Assembly (NCBI GenBank): GCA_018296165.2
Contig: JACKQL020000034.1
Coordinates: 372,001 to 436,000, forward strand
Reading direction: 5' to 3'
Source of the DNA: Termitomyces sp. T153
Taxonomy: Eukaryota > Basidiomycota > Agaricomycetes > Agaricales > Lyophyllaceae
DNA: 64,000 bases
In this document: in pieces, positions 9,428 through 19,009 of the stretch
Layout: every line of letters begins with the position of its first letter
Position numbering within the stretch: the stretch's first letter is position 1
The notes under the pieces: generated by a model
Told to the model about the DNA's origin: nothing
The model's input: the letters and a program-made list of their open reading frames with translations, nothing else
Database searches by the model: none
Translations under genes and position numbers: made by a program

Positions 9428-11275
9428 TTGCTAGGACTTGCTCAGAACATACCTTGCACTATTGGCAATGTAACAGTTTATCTCCAAATCCATTTTTACA
9501 GTCCCTCACCTACAACATTCTCCTTGGATGCCTCTTTGATGTTTTAACTCAAAGTGTGGTCAGCACCCTTAGCAACGTTGAGACCACCATCACCATCATG
9601 GACCCCAACACTGGCATGTGGTGCACTATTCCAACCTTTCCATGTGGTAAATCTAAAAGAAACAATTGCTAAAATGTTTGCTTTGAAACTGAAGCACCCC
9701 ACTGCTTTCATTGCCAAAGACATTGACAACAAAAATAGCAACACAGCGGTCATTATTAGCTATGATCATTCAACTGGTCTAGCAACTTGTATAGCTTCTT
9801 GTGATTTGGACAAAGACATTGTACTTACCAATTCTAACACACAGACAAACCCTGCCCTAACATATCTTTATGCTACTGCTAGACATGACTTAACAACATT
9901 CCAGACTCCTTTTGGTGCTCTTTGCTTAGTGACTTTGCCAATGGGTTGGACCAACTCTGTGCCAATATTCCACAACAACATAACCTTCATATTGCAGCCA
10001 GAGATTCCCCACAATGTCCTCAGCTTTATCAATGATGTTGGTGCTAAAGGACCCAAGGACTGGAAGATCATTAACAGTAATCCTGCTAAGCATCCCGCTA
10101 ATCCAAATATTTGCCTAGCTCTATGGGAGTTCTTTAAACTTCTCAACAGCATTCTCCAACAAATGAAGTATTGCAGCAGCACCTTCTCAGGTCACAAGCT
10201 AGTTTTATATGCTCTGACCTTCAAGATCCTTGGCCATGTTTGCACTCCTAGCAGTCAAATCCCTGATGAAAGTTGCTTAGCCCTGCTCAAGTGCTGGGGT
10301 CCTTGCAAGTTGCTATCAGAAGTCAGAGCCTTTTTGGGCACAGTTGGAGTTCTTAGGATTTTTGTTAAGAATTTTGCTTACCATGCCAACAATTTAACAA
10401 AACTTACTCATGTTGGCATCCCTTTCAAATTTGGCCCAGACCAGATCAATGCTCAGCAAGGCCTTGTCAAAGCTCTCAAAATGCTAAGCCCTTAGTTCCA
10501 ATTGACTATGAATTGCCTGACCCCATCATCTTAGTAGTAGACACTTCCTATATTGCTGTCAGTTACTACTACCTTTGCCAGTGCACTAGCAACAACCACA
10601 AAGAACACTGCTACAACCACTTTGGGTTGATTATGCTCAATGACAGAGAAGCCAGATTTAGTCAGCCCAAGTTGGAACTCTATAGCCTTTATTGAGCACT
10701 GCAAGCTTTGCAAATGTACCTTATTGGCATTAGGAACCTCATCGTTGAAGTCAATGCTCATTACATGAAGGGCATGCTTCAGAACCCTGACATCCAGCCT
10801 TCCACTAGCATGAACTGCTGGATCATGGCAATATTGATGTTCCACTTCAAGCTCATTCATGTCAAAGGAACTTTCCATGGCCCTGATGGTCTTTTTCAAT
10901 GTCTGCTTCAGCCTAGTGACCCCCCTCCTGATGATAGCAACAACTCTGTTTATGAAGACTAGATCAATTGCTTGCATGGATTCATTCACCAAGTCCAGCT
11001 GCCACTCCTTTACCAAGTCTCCTCAGCTTCCTGTTGACTACCCCCTCTGGTCAAGTTCCAGCCTCTACAGCCCTTAGCAACTTTTGTTAGTGACAATAGT
11101 AATGCCCCACAACTAGTGAACAGCAACAACATTCAGCCTCTCCATGATGATGGCACCACCACCTACAGCAACATACTCTGCAGTGCTAAAGCTATTGCTA
11201 GCAACACTTGCATACTTCTAGTTGAGAAGTGGCTTCACAACCTTGTCAGACCTGAAGGCCTTAGCAACAACAAGT
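9428..11275 (+). pseudogene. Family-1 protease tail, RT and RNase H (element A)
   Basis: The frame continues with LLGCLFDVLTQSVVSTLSN (end of the protease domain), then YDHSTGLATCIASCDLDKD, and then jumps at about 9885 from LYATA into HDLTTFQTPFGALCLVTLPM. Comparison with copy D shows that about 870 bp of RT (fingers and first catalytic Asp) are deleted at this point. The second catalytic block reads SFINDVGAKGPKDW, where the gypsy family has an FIDD-type motif, so one Asp is Asn. RNase H follows (VDTSYIAVSYYYLCQC, DREARFSQPKLELYSLY). The frame then runs to NNKYT, where a solo LTR interrupts it, and resumes at 13272. Confidence 0.82.
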
Positions 11276-11437
11276 ACACTAATAAGCTCCAGTTGTTGCT
11301 GAGCACCATTTTTGGCATTTTGGACTTAGCAGCAGCTGACTACTTTAAATTTGGCACAAGTCACAACATTCAGCACGCGGGGCCTAGCCCAAGGTCTGGA
11401 CCAAAGATGAGACTTTAGCAACCATGAGACTTATTGA

Positions 11438-12269
11438 TGTAGTACTGGGTTAGAGTAATACTGATAGTTCTGGGGCTTTCTTGAAGACTTAGGCAGTCTA
11501 CTCCAATTCCACACTGATGTCTTGATAAATGCTTGAAGTTGAAGGGGTTTACTTCCAAAATATTTCTATTCTGAATGCAGAAGGGTCTCAACAAACTCCA
11601 GCCTAAGTGATACACTCCCTGGGAACCACCGAGCCTTTGCCTATTAATTGCCTGTTCATTTGCTACTCTACTTGGGCTATTTATACCTCTTTCTACAGTG
11701 CACAGACCACCCCCTACATGTGACTTTTGGTTCCATACTTTCCAGCCCCTTATTCATAACTGTTATTCTAATTCCCCCTTTTGGCATGCCTGTTTCAGTG
11801 CCACAGGCCAGTTCCTGGTTCCATCATTCCTCCTTTGCATTCTTAGCTTCCATTTGCCCCATTTATCTCTCCCTCCTTTGTATTTCTTCCATTCATATTC
11901 TTCTCCATTCAGTTTCTTCCCTTCTTCTTCCTTTATTTATTTCATATTCTTCCCCATTCAGGTCCTTTCCCATTCAGGTTCTTCCATTCATCTGTCCCCT
12001 CCAATTCATTCCATTCATCTTCCTTTATTCATTTCATATTCTTCCCCTTTCAGGTTCTTTCCCATTCAGGTTCTTCCATTCATCTTCCTTTCCCTTCCCT
12101 TCATTCCATTCATTTCATATTCTTCCCCTTTCAGGTTCTTTCCCATTCAGGTTCTTCCATTCATCTTCCTTTCCCTTCCCTTCATTCCATTCATTTCATA
12201 TTCTTCCATTCATCTTCCTTTCCCTTCCCTTCATTCCATTCATTTCATTGGTGTGACAACATTGTATCA
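11438..12269. mobile_element. 832-bp insertion in the solo LTR, possibly another solo LTR
   Basis: The host LTR sequence breaks after ACTTATTGA and resumes as TTGATCACAAGGAA, so TTGA is duplicated (11434-11437 and 12270-12273). The insert begins TGTAGTACTGGG and ends GACAACATTGTATCA, giving TG...CA ends. A TATTTATACC sequence near 11682 is a possible TATA box. The right half is a pyrimidine-rich tandem repeat. No coding capacity is recognised. Size and termini suggest a solo LTR of a family with no other copy here. Confidence 0.6.
12024..12245. repeat. Pyrimidine-rich 81-bp minisatellite
   Basis: About two and a half copies of an 81-bp unit are present, each containing ATTTCATATTCTTCCCCTTT, CAGGTTCTTTCCCATTCAGG and TTCCATTCATCTTCCTTTCC. 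The last copy lacks the CAGGTTC part. One strand is nearly all C and T, which creates long open frames with no protein-like content. Confidence 0.85.
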
Positions 12270-13271
12270 TTGATCACAAGGAATATCATGTGGAGCCTAG
12301 AACTTGGGCCTAGATCATCAAGGCCTAGACCTTTCCTAGCAACAATTATTAGCAACCCTAGCGATTCTGGCAACAAAAAGGCGTTCTCTTATCATATACG
12401 GACATATTACCAGACACATACCTTTTTACTATCATTCCTCTTGTCAAATTTACCAACATACTTGAATGGCGTTTACACTTCAGGTATTGATATCGGACTC
12501 ACTCTTGTTTTGGATTTATTGTCAATTATACACCGTGGAGACTTTGCTTATAGTTTTCACCTGGTTACAGATTGACACCTTGTACAGACCATAAACACAT
12601 TGACAGACACCATCTCTAGTAGTGACTATCTGCTTACTTTCTCATACTATACTTTGGAATCATATAAATACTGCTTGTACATAGACACTTCATCATCAAA
12701 CAACCCATCCAACAGAGAACTAACTTGGATAGATCCCCTTGAGCTGTGCCATCTATCTCTAAGCTTACCAGCTTGAGATTTCACTTTGCTTCTCTCATTC
12801 CTCTATTGCTGTTGACATTGGCTTAGCAACAAGCCTCATCAACTTTGACCTTGACTTAGTGTGGTGCCATCTGTGGGTGCCTTTTGTGTTATTTCAACTT
12901 AGCGACATTAGCAACTGTGGCTAGCAACCATTTCATGTTTGTTCGTCCCTTGATTCAGTGTCTCCATTACCGTTTTCCAATTTCTACCCTATTCCCTAAC
13001 TCCACCACCACCATTAAGAGTTTGCTTTGTCATAGCAACACTTCTTACCTTCATCTATTCCACTACCTATTGCTAGTGACTTAGGCTAATAGTAGCGACC
13101 TTTTCAACTTCACCTTACAACACAACTTTTGCTCTCGTTCTCTGGGATGGTTACTGACTTGCCCTCAAACTATTAACTTCCTATTGCCAGCTACTCTATC
13201 TAGTAACTAGTGTTAGGTCCTCTTTTTAGGTTTCCTGCATGGCACTAGGTGGCATAGGAGCACATCAACAC

Positions 13272-14542
13272 CACCTTTGTTTGCTACACCTCAATGTTCT
13301 TTGTCACTGGAGGCAAACTTTGGTGGTGAAGTTGAGATGGTGCTCACAAGCTTTTTGTTCCTACTGCCAGTTGCTTACAAGTCTTAAAAGCCATGCATGA
13401 CAACTTGGGACATAGAAGCCTTTTTGCTACTCACTCAGCTCTCCTAGAATGATTCTCGTGGCCTCAAGTTAGTGCTGATATAGTGTGGTATATTCAGACT
13501 TGCCACCTCTGCCAAGTGCACCAGATGACTAAAGTTCTCATTCCGCCAACTGTTGCTATACCAGTGCCCTTGTTCAGCAAGATATACATTGACACTATGT
13601 TCATGCAACCCTCCAATAAGTTCAAGCATATCATTCAAGGACATTGTTTACTAACTCATTGCTCCAAGTTCTATGTGCTTGCTAGAGACAACACCAAAGC
13701 TATTGCCAAGTGGTTGTATGAAGATGTCATCTATTGCTGGGGCACCCTTAGCAAAATTGTTACTGACAATGGACTGCCAATTCTGAAAGCAGTATAACTT
13801 GCACCATATTTGGATCTCAGGTTACAACAAGCATGCTAACAGTATAGTTGAGCAACCTCATTTTAATGTTTGCCAAGCTCTCTTCAAAGTGGTTGACAGT
13901 GATCAGTCTAGGTGGAGTACAGCTACTTACTCTGTCTTTTGGTCAGAATGTGTTACAGTTTGCAAGCAAATGGGTTGCCCTCCTTACTATGTGACAACTG
14001 GTACCCATCCCCTGCTGCCTACCAACATAGTTGAAGCAATGTATCTGCAACCACTGCCAAACTTGTTCTTATTGACAACAGACCTTATAGCCTGCAGAGC
14101 AATTGATCTTCAATGTTGCCAAGAGGACCTTGACCACCTTTACAATAACGTCCTTAGCACTCATCACCAAGCCACTATTTGCTTCAAAGCAGAACATGCT
14201 GCTATGATTTGCAACCACAATTTCCAAGCTGGCAACCTTGTACTGATGAGAAACACTAGAATCAAAGTGATGCATAACAAGAAAATGAAGCCTTGCTACT
14301 TAGGCCTATTGGTGGTAATCTCTTGTAACTGTGGTGGCACTTACATTCTTTGTGAACTAGATGGTTCAGTACTGCATTGCCCCATAGCTACTTTTTGCTT
14401 GGTTCCTTATTTTGCTAGAGAACACATCTCAGTGCCTAGCAATGCTTCTGACATTGACACTTTGCAACTTTGTGAACTTGAGCAAACCAACCTTGTAGAT
14501 GATGACAATGTTGGCAACAATGCTAGTGAAGAAGAAAACTAA
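13272..14542 (+). pseudogene. Family-1 integrase (element A)
   Basis: The N-terminal zinc-binding HHCC domain is recognisable (HDNLGHRSLFATH..., then CHLCQVHQMTK). The catalytic core has the first Asp in YIDTMFMQPSN, the second in IVTDNGLPIL, and the Glu in SIVEQPHFNVCQALFKVVD. The C-terminal part (GNLVLMRNTRIK, YLGLLVVISCNCGGTYILCE, LVPYFAREHI) ends at a TAA in the same place as copies H and D. A stop at 13797 and the shift just after it break the frame, and TGA/TAG codons occur before 13480. The family catalyses insertion of the cDNA into host DNA with staggered cuts. The 4-bp duplications of this family fit that. Confidence 0.85.
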
Positions 14543-15056
14543 AACATACCCTTCACTAAGCCATAGTAATCTTTTGTAACTTTGCTTTTCATCTCACTAT
14601 AACCCTTTGCTAGTATTCAGAAAAACCATCAAAATACCTTGTATTAAGTCCTTTTGTTTTTGCTACTCTTTCCTCTTGTTACCATTGTTTAAAAGCCTTT
14701 CACAGACATCCTACTTTACTATTCTCTTGCTTTTGGTGCTGTGCTTTGCTATTTGTTGCTAGTGCTTGGCATGCCTCTGGAGGTTTTTTGCCATAATGAT
14801 TTACTGAGCGTTTTCCTCCATTGTCACTAGCATCAGGCAACAGCCACTAGTGCATACCAACTTATTTGTCTTGCTTATTTTTGCATTTTCTTGCTCTCAC
14901 TTATAGTTTTGGAATGCTTGACAGTACTATACATTTTGGGGACCCTTAAGGGGGCCAGTCTGCCATATACAAAAAGCTGTGAAGCCCCTTAAGGGGGCTA
15001 GTCTATGTCCATGCTACAAAGTCTAAAAAGTTATGTACACGAGAAAGCAATGGTCA
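14543..15056. other. Convergent 3' flank between integrase and passenger gene (A)
   Basis: There is no coding sequence. It holds the 3' ends of two convergent genes and the palindrome pair listed separately. The same layout recurs in copies D (59876-60372), H (47982-48494) and B (18705-19009). Confidence 0.7.
14938..14998. promoter_or_regulatory. Paired CCCTTAAGGG palindromes between convergent genes (A)
   Basis: GGGGACCCTTAAGGGGGCC (14938-14956) and GCCCCTTAAGGGGGC (14984-14998) are near-perfect palindromes about 30 bp apart, each next to CAGTCT or TAGTCT. The same pair lies at 60260-60318 in D and at 48038-48093 in H. B keeps one fused copy. A role in ending or processing the two convergent transcripts is inference. 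Confidence 0.5.
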
Positions 15057-15245
15057 CTAAGCATTGAGGTCAGCATTGTCATTGGGCACCTCCTCCAACT
15101 CCCCCTCCTCCCAGTCCTCCTTGCCCATGTTGTTCTCCTCCTGCCAGGCCAGGAAGGCCTGACAGTCACTATGGTACCCTGCCAGCATCCTCTTAGCAAC
15201 AGTGAAGCGTGCCCTTGCTGCTACCAACTCCTCTCTTGCCACCAC
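15057..15245 (-). pseudogene. Passenger gene of element A, last-exon part
   Basis: The minus-strand frame VAREELVAARARFTVAKRML, YHSDCQAFLAWQEENN and EEVPNDNADLNA is the C-terminal end of the antisense passenger protein. It ends at the TAG that corresponds to the stop of the B copy at 18704. The upstream part of the same exon (WRFQRELV) lies at 32484 and above. Element E separates the two with a 5-bp target duplication. See the entry for 16674-18704 for the full gene. Confidence 0.88.
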
Positions 15246-15394
15246 TGTAAGGGCAACCTCTGGAGCAGTGGGTTGGAGTCATGCAGCTAGCAGAAGGGAA
15301 TCCAAAGTATATTAGTGGAGTAGATGACAATACAATCAGTAACTAATCACCTAGCAGAGGGGAATCCAAAGAGAACAAGTCTAAGGATTCCTGC
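15246..15394 (-). repeat. 3' LTR of element E, first part
   Basis: It matches the family-2 LTR (compare 32117-32250) from TGTAAGGGCAACCTCTGGAG to AAGTCTAAGGATTCCTGC. Element B is inserted after CTGC. The LTR continues at 25891 after the duplicated CTGC. Confidence 0.9.
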
Positions 15395-16499
15395 TGATGT
15401 GCTCCTATGCTGCCTAGTGCCATGCAGGAAACCTAAAAAGAGGACCTAACACTAGTCACTAGATAGGGTAGCTGGCAGTAGGAAGTTAATAGTTGAGGGC
15501 AAGTCAGTAAACGTCCCAGAGAACTAGAGCAAAAGTTACGTTGTGGAGTGAAGTCGATAGGAGTCGCTATTGCTAGCAGAAGTCGCTAGTGACGATCAGG
15601 AAAGAAAAAGGGTAAAGACAAGTAACATTGCTAAGACAAAATGCCCTCCTAATGGAGGTAGTGGACAGTGAGGGAATAGGGTAGAGACAGGGAAAGGCAG
15701 TAACAGGAAGACTAAAATCAAGGGACAAACATAAACTGATTGCTAGCCATAATTGCTAGCGTTGCTAAGTCAGATTAATTAAAATAGGCACCTGCAGTTA
15801 GCACCACACTAAGTCAAGGTCGAAGTCAAGAAGGCTTATCACTAAGCTTGAGTCGAAGGCAATAAAAGAGTGAAGGAAGCAAAGTGAAATCTCTTGCTGG
15901 TAAGCTCCAAGATATCAGTTCTCTGATTGTTCTTTTTTTTTTTTTGGTGTCTATGTACAGTCAGTATTTATACATTTCAAAGTATAGTATGGGAAAGTAA
16001 ACAAATAGGCACCACTAGCAATGGCGTCTGTCACTGTGTTTAGGGTGCATATGAGGCGTCAGTCTGTAACTAAGTGAAAAATCATAGGCAAAGTCTTGGC
16101 AGCACCTAATTGCAAATGAAACCAAAAAGTAACAAGTCCAATGTCAATACCTGAAGCGTAGATGCTGTCCAAGTATGTTGGTAAGCTCGGCAAAAGAAAT
16201 GATAGTAAAAAGGTATGCGTCTGATAATTTTTTCATATATAGTAAGAGAACACCATTTTGTTGCTAGAGTCACTAGGGAGGGTCTAGGCCTTGATGATTT
16301 AGGCCCAAGTTCCAGACTCCACATGATGTTTCTCATGATCAGTAAGTCTTGTGGTCGCTAAAGTCTTGTGCTTTGCTCCAATCCTTGGGCTAAGTCTTGT
16401 GTGCTGAGTGTTGTGACTTGTGTCAGATTCAAGGTAGTCAGCTGCCACTAAGTCCGAAATGCCAAAAAAATGGTGCTCAGCAATAACTGGGGCTCATCA
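15395..16499 (-). repeat. 3' LTR of element B
   Basis: In + strand order it begins TGATGTGCTCCTATGC and ends AACTGGGGCTCATCA. The reversed TATA block CAGTATTTATAC lies near 15960. On its high-coordinate side it is followed by TCCTCCTCC, the reversed polypurine tract GGAGGAGGA. Confidence 0.95.
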
Positions 16500-16508
16500 T
16501 CCTCCTCC
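16500..16508 (-). other. Polypurine tract of element B
   Basis: On the minus strand GGAGGAGGA lies directly against the 3' LTR start TGATGAG. Element A has GGGGAGGA at 34523-34530 and element I has GGGGAAGA at 62515-62522 in the same place. This is the expected plus-strand primer of reverse transcription. Confidence 0.7.
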
Positions 16509-16673
16509 ATACTGAGATATTGACTGTCCTCAGTCAACCCCAAAGTCATGTGCTTGATTGCTTGGTCCATGCACCAGAGAGATTCGAATGAAAACGGCTG
16601 GTGGTCTCGCTTGAACTTCATCATCCCCACTTTCTTCTCATCTACTCTCCACTACAATCTTGATCTTATCGCT

Positions 16674-18704
16674 ATGTCTGATCTTGCCTCTCAATTCAAA
16701 AAGACTATGATGGCCCACGCCTTCCTGGAATGTGTCAACCAATTGCTCACCATGGCTCGTGCTTTCTTGGCGAAGGATCCTTGCTTGGCAGTCACTGCTA
16801 TCTTTCAGACATGGCTGCAGTGGTTCAAGACTGCAGGGAGTGGGGTTGAGTGGCCGGAGTTGGCAACTGTCGAGAGGGAGTGTCGCCAACTATACAAGCA
16901 GTACAAGGGGGAGGAATGGGTTTGCCCATTTGACGTCCACTTTGTAAGTCTCTTCTTTTCTTCTCTTAGCGACATTCCTAACGCAATTGCTAGGTGCCGG
17001 TTGATTCCTCCTTGGAGTTCCTAATGGATGACCTTACAGCGGGAATGACGGTAAGTGCCCTGGCAGTTGCTAGCGCTAGCGACACTGCTAAGGTATGCCA
17101 GCTTTTTGAAGACTTGTCGCCAAATGACCAGTTCTTCTTCCAGCACCTGGTAGGTGCATTAGCAGTGGCAAGGGGGGAGGGATGGAGCGAGGGTTGCGGG
17201 GGTGAGGAGGCGGCAAATTGTGGGGACATTCAAGAGGCAGGCCTCTCGACTCCCAAGGCAGCGGCTGGCAGCGTTGCTAGGGGGTTGGCGACATCACCAT
17301 GATTGGCAACAACCCCAAGGAGCAAAGGGAAGGGGAAGGCAAAGGCACAAGACAAGGAGGACAAGGATATTGAGGTGAGTTTTCTTCTTTTCTTTTTTGC
17401 CAACTCTTGGCAATGGTTGCTAACTGCTCTTGCAGGAACAAATTGAAGAAATGTTTACTGACAAGCACTTGGCAACCCTTCTTTGTTGGCAAAAGGCCTC
17501 GACGGTGGTGGACACCGGCCTGGGAGCTGGGGTGAAGTTGGAGAAGGCAAAAGGAAAGGTAATGGTGTCGCTAGAGAAGTGACAAGAGTATAAGTGCATG
17601 CAAGGAGCGGTAAGCACTTAGCAATTGTTTCTTTCTTTGTCACTAACAATTTCTTCTAGTGCAACAACTGCTGGGCCAATAATGACCCAGAGGGCTGCTG
17701 GTACCCCACGGGGGTCCAGCCCTGTTATCGTTGCGACAGCACAAGGAAAAGCTGCTCACACAGCAGATGGTCGTCGAGGAGTACTGGCAGCAAGTTTGCT
17801 AAGAAGATAGCGATGAAGGCGGCGTTGGTAAGGAATGTGAGGGCTTTCATGGAGCAACAGCAGGAATTATTGAGAAGAGGGGAGCTCCTCAGGATCAAGC
17901 CTTCTAGCTTGAGCTTGCCGACATTGCAGGAGGAGGTGACAAGTGGGAGTAGTGGGGGTGCTAAGGCAAAGAGTAAGGAGTGGGTGGAGAGCGATGAGGA
18001 CGGTGGCAACGACGGCGGTGACAATGACAACGACAACAAAGTGCCTCTGGCACAAAAACAAGCAGCAAGTCCTGTGTCAGTCGCTAGCACTAAGCGGCCC
18101 TGAACAGTCACTAGCGAGGAGAGAGAGGGGGACATGGAGATGAGGGAGACAACTCCCTTAGCGACGGTCGCTGAGGTGGAATGGGAGGTGAGTGACATGG
18201 AGGTCAAGGGTGAGGAAGAGTTTGAGGCCGCCCCAGCTGCCATTGAGGAGGATGAAGAGGAGGAAAGGGCTGAGGAGGTCAAAGTCTGACAACGGGTAAG
18301 TTCTTTCCTTTTGCTATCTTCTTGATTGCTAACCGCTTTGCTAGGGGACCTGGAGCAACATGCCCTTGTGCCAGGTTGGCAATGACAAGCTGGAGTGGTT
18401 GGGCAAGGATCTGGGTTGGCCAATGCTGCTAACGTCAGTGGCATCACTAGTGGATTTTGACGAGAGAGTGGCAGGAGTGGAACGGCGGTTCCAGAGGGAG
18501 CTGGAGGCTGCTCGGGAAGAGTTGTTAGCAGCGCAGGCCCATTACACTGTTGCCAAGCAAATGTTGGTGACTCTGGCGGGATATCGGCATGACTGTCAGG
18601 CCTTCCTGGCCTGGCAGGAGGAGAACAACATCAGGGAAGGAGACTGGGAGGAGGTGGAGGATCCTGTGGAGGTGCCTGACAATGACGCTGACCTTGACTC
18701 TTAG
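16674..18704 (+). pseudogene. Antisense passenger gene of family 1, multi-exon, cysteine-cluster protein (element B)
   Basis: The gene runs opposite to gag-pol. Exon 1 starts at MSDLASQF (16674) and encodes a helical domain (AVTAIFQTWLQWFKTAGSGV, WPELATVERECRQLYKQYKG). Introns with GT...AG ends are visible at about 16944-16993, 17051-17092, just after 17370, 17609-17660 and just after 18295. Exon 5 opens with a six-cysteine cluster (C-x2-C-x8-C-x8-C-x2-C-x6-C, from CNNCW to KSC), resembling a Zn2Cys6 DNA-binding cluster with one longer loop, followed by basic and coiled-coil sequence and a Glu/Asp-rich region. The last exon is helical (RFQRELEAAREELLAAQA, QAFLAWQEENN). Four in-frame TGA codons (near 17300, 17579, 18102 and 18287) replace what are probably CGA Arg codons, so this copy is dead or marginal. 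Function unknown. Copies: 34357-32484 plus 15245-15057, 61361-60373, 47862-47981 and 62685-64000. Confidence 0.85.
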
Positions 18705-19009
18705 CACCAGTTGCCTCCTGTATATAATTTTTTTTAGTTTTCATAGTATGGACACAGACTAGCCCCCTTAAGGGGCCCCAAAATGTTTAATACTTGGCAA
18801 TGATTCAGAGTCTGAGAGAAACCAAACAAAACAAAAGCAAGATCAATGGGGTATTATGCACTGGTGACTGTCACCTAACGCTCTAGAGGCATGCCAAGCA
18901 CTGGCGACAGAATGGCCAAGCACAGCATCAAAACAAGAAACTAGTAAAGTAGATTGTTGATGGGTTTTTCTGGATAATACAGATAGGAACAATAAGAAAC
19001 GAGGCAGAG
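18705..19009. other. Convergent 3' flank with one CCCTTAAGGG palindrome (B)
   Basis: There is no coding sequence. GCCCCCTTAAGGGGCCCC at 18762-18779 sits next to CAGACTA and CAAAATG. It looks like the left half of one family palindrome fused to the right half of the other, so the spacer between the pair has been deleted in B. Confidence 0.5.

Larger units (their letters stand above)
11280..13267 (+). mobile_element. Solo family-1 LTR inside pol of element A
   Basis: The insertion starts TAATAAGCTCCAG, a decayed TGATGAGCCCCAG, and ends GGTGGCATAGGAGCACATCA. It is flanked by ACAC on both sides (11276-11279 and 13268-13271). Removing it with one ACAC restores the reading KYTTFVCYTSMFF of the pol frame. 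Without the nested insertion at 11438 it is about 1156 bp, a normal family-1 LTR length. No internal region is present, so it is a solo LTR left by LTR-LTR recombination. Confidence 0.92.

Noticed and set aside
11648..12273. Two overlapping ~200-codon frames rich in Phe, Ser, Pro and His
   Set aside because: They are produced by the pyrimidine-rich minisatellite, whose unit length is a multiple of three. Composition is repetitive and there is no domain.
16994..17302. Extra intron after FFFQHL in the passenger gene (GTAGGTGC donor)
   Set aside because: The sequence reads through in frame, and in element I this donor is not conserved while the downstream residues are, so it is probably coding.
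17725..18447. 240-codon open frame on the minus strand across the passenger gene of B
   Set aside because: It is a low-complexity Ser/Leu-rich mirror of the acidic and coiled-coil passenger exons, crosses their introns and has no homologous frame in the other copies.
16674..18704. Passenger gene as an unrelated host gene hit by insertions
   Set aside because: The same gene with the same neighbours and orientation recurs in at least five family-1 copies, and in B it lies within a single element bounded by CTGC.
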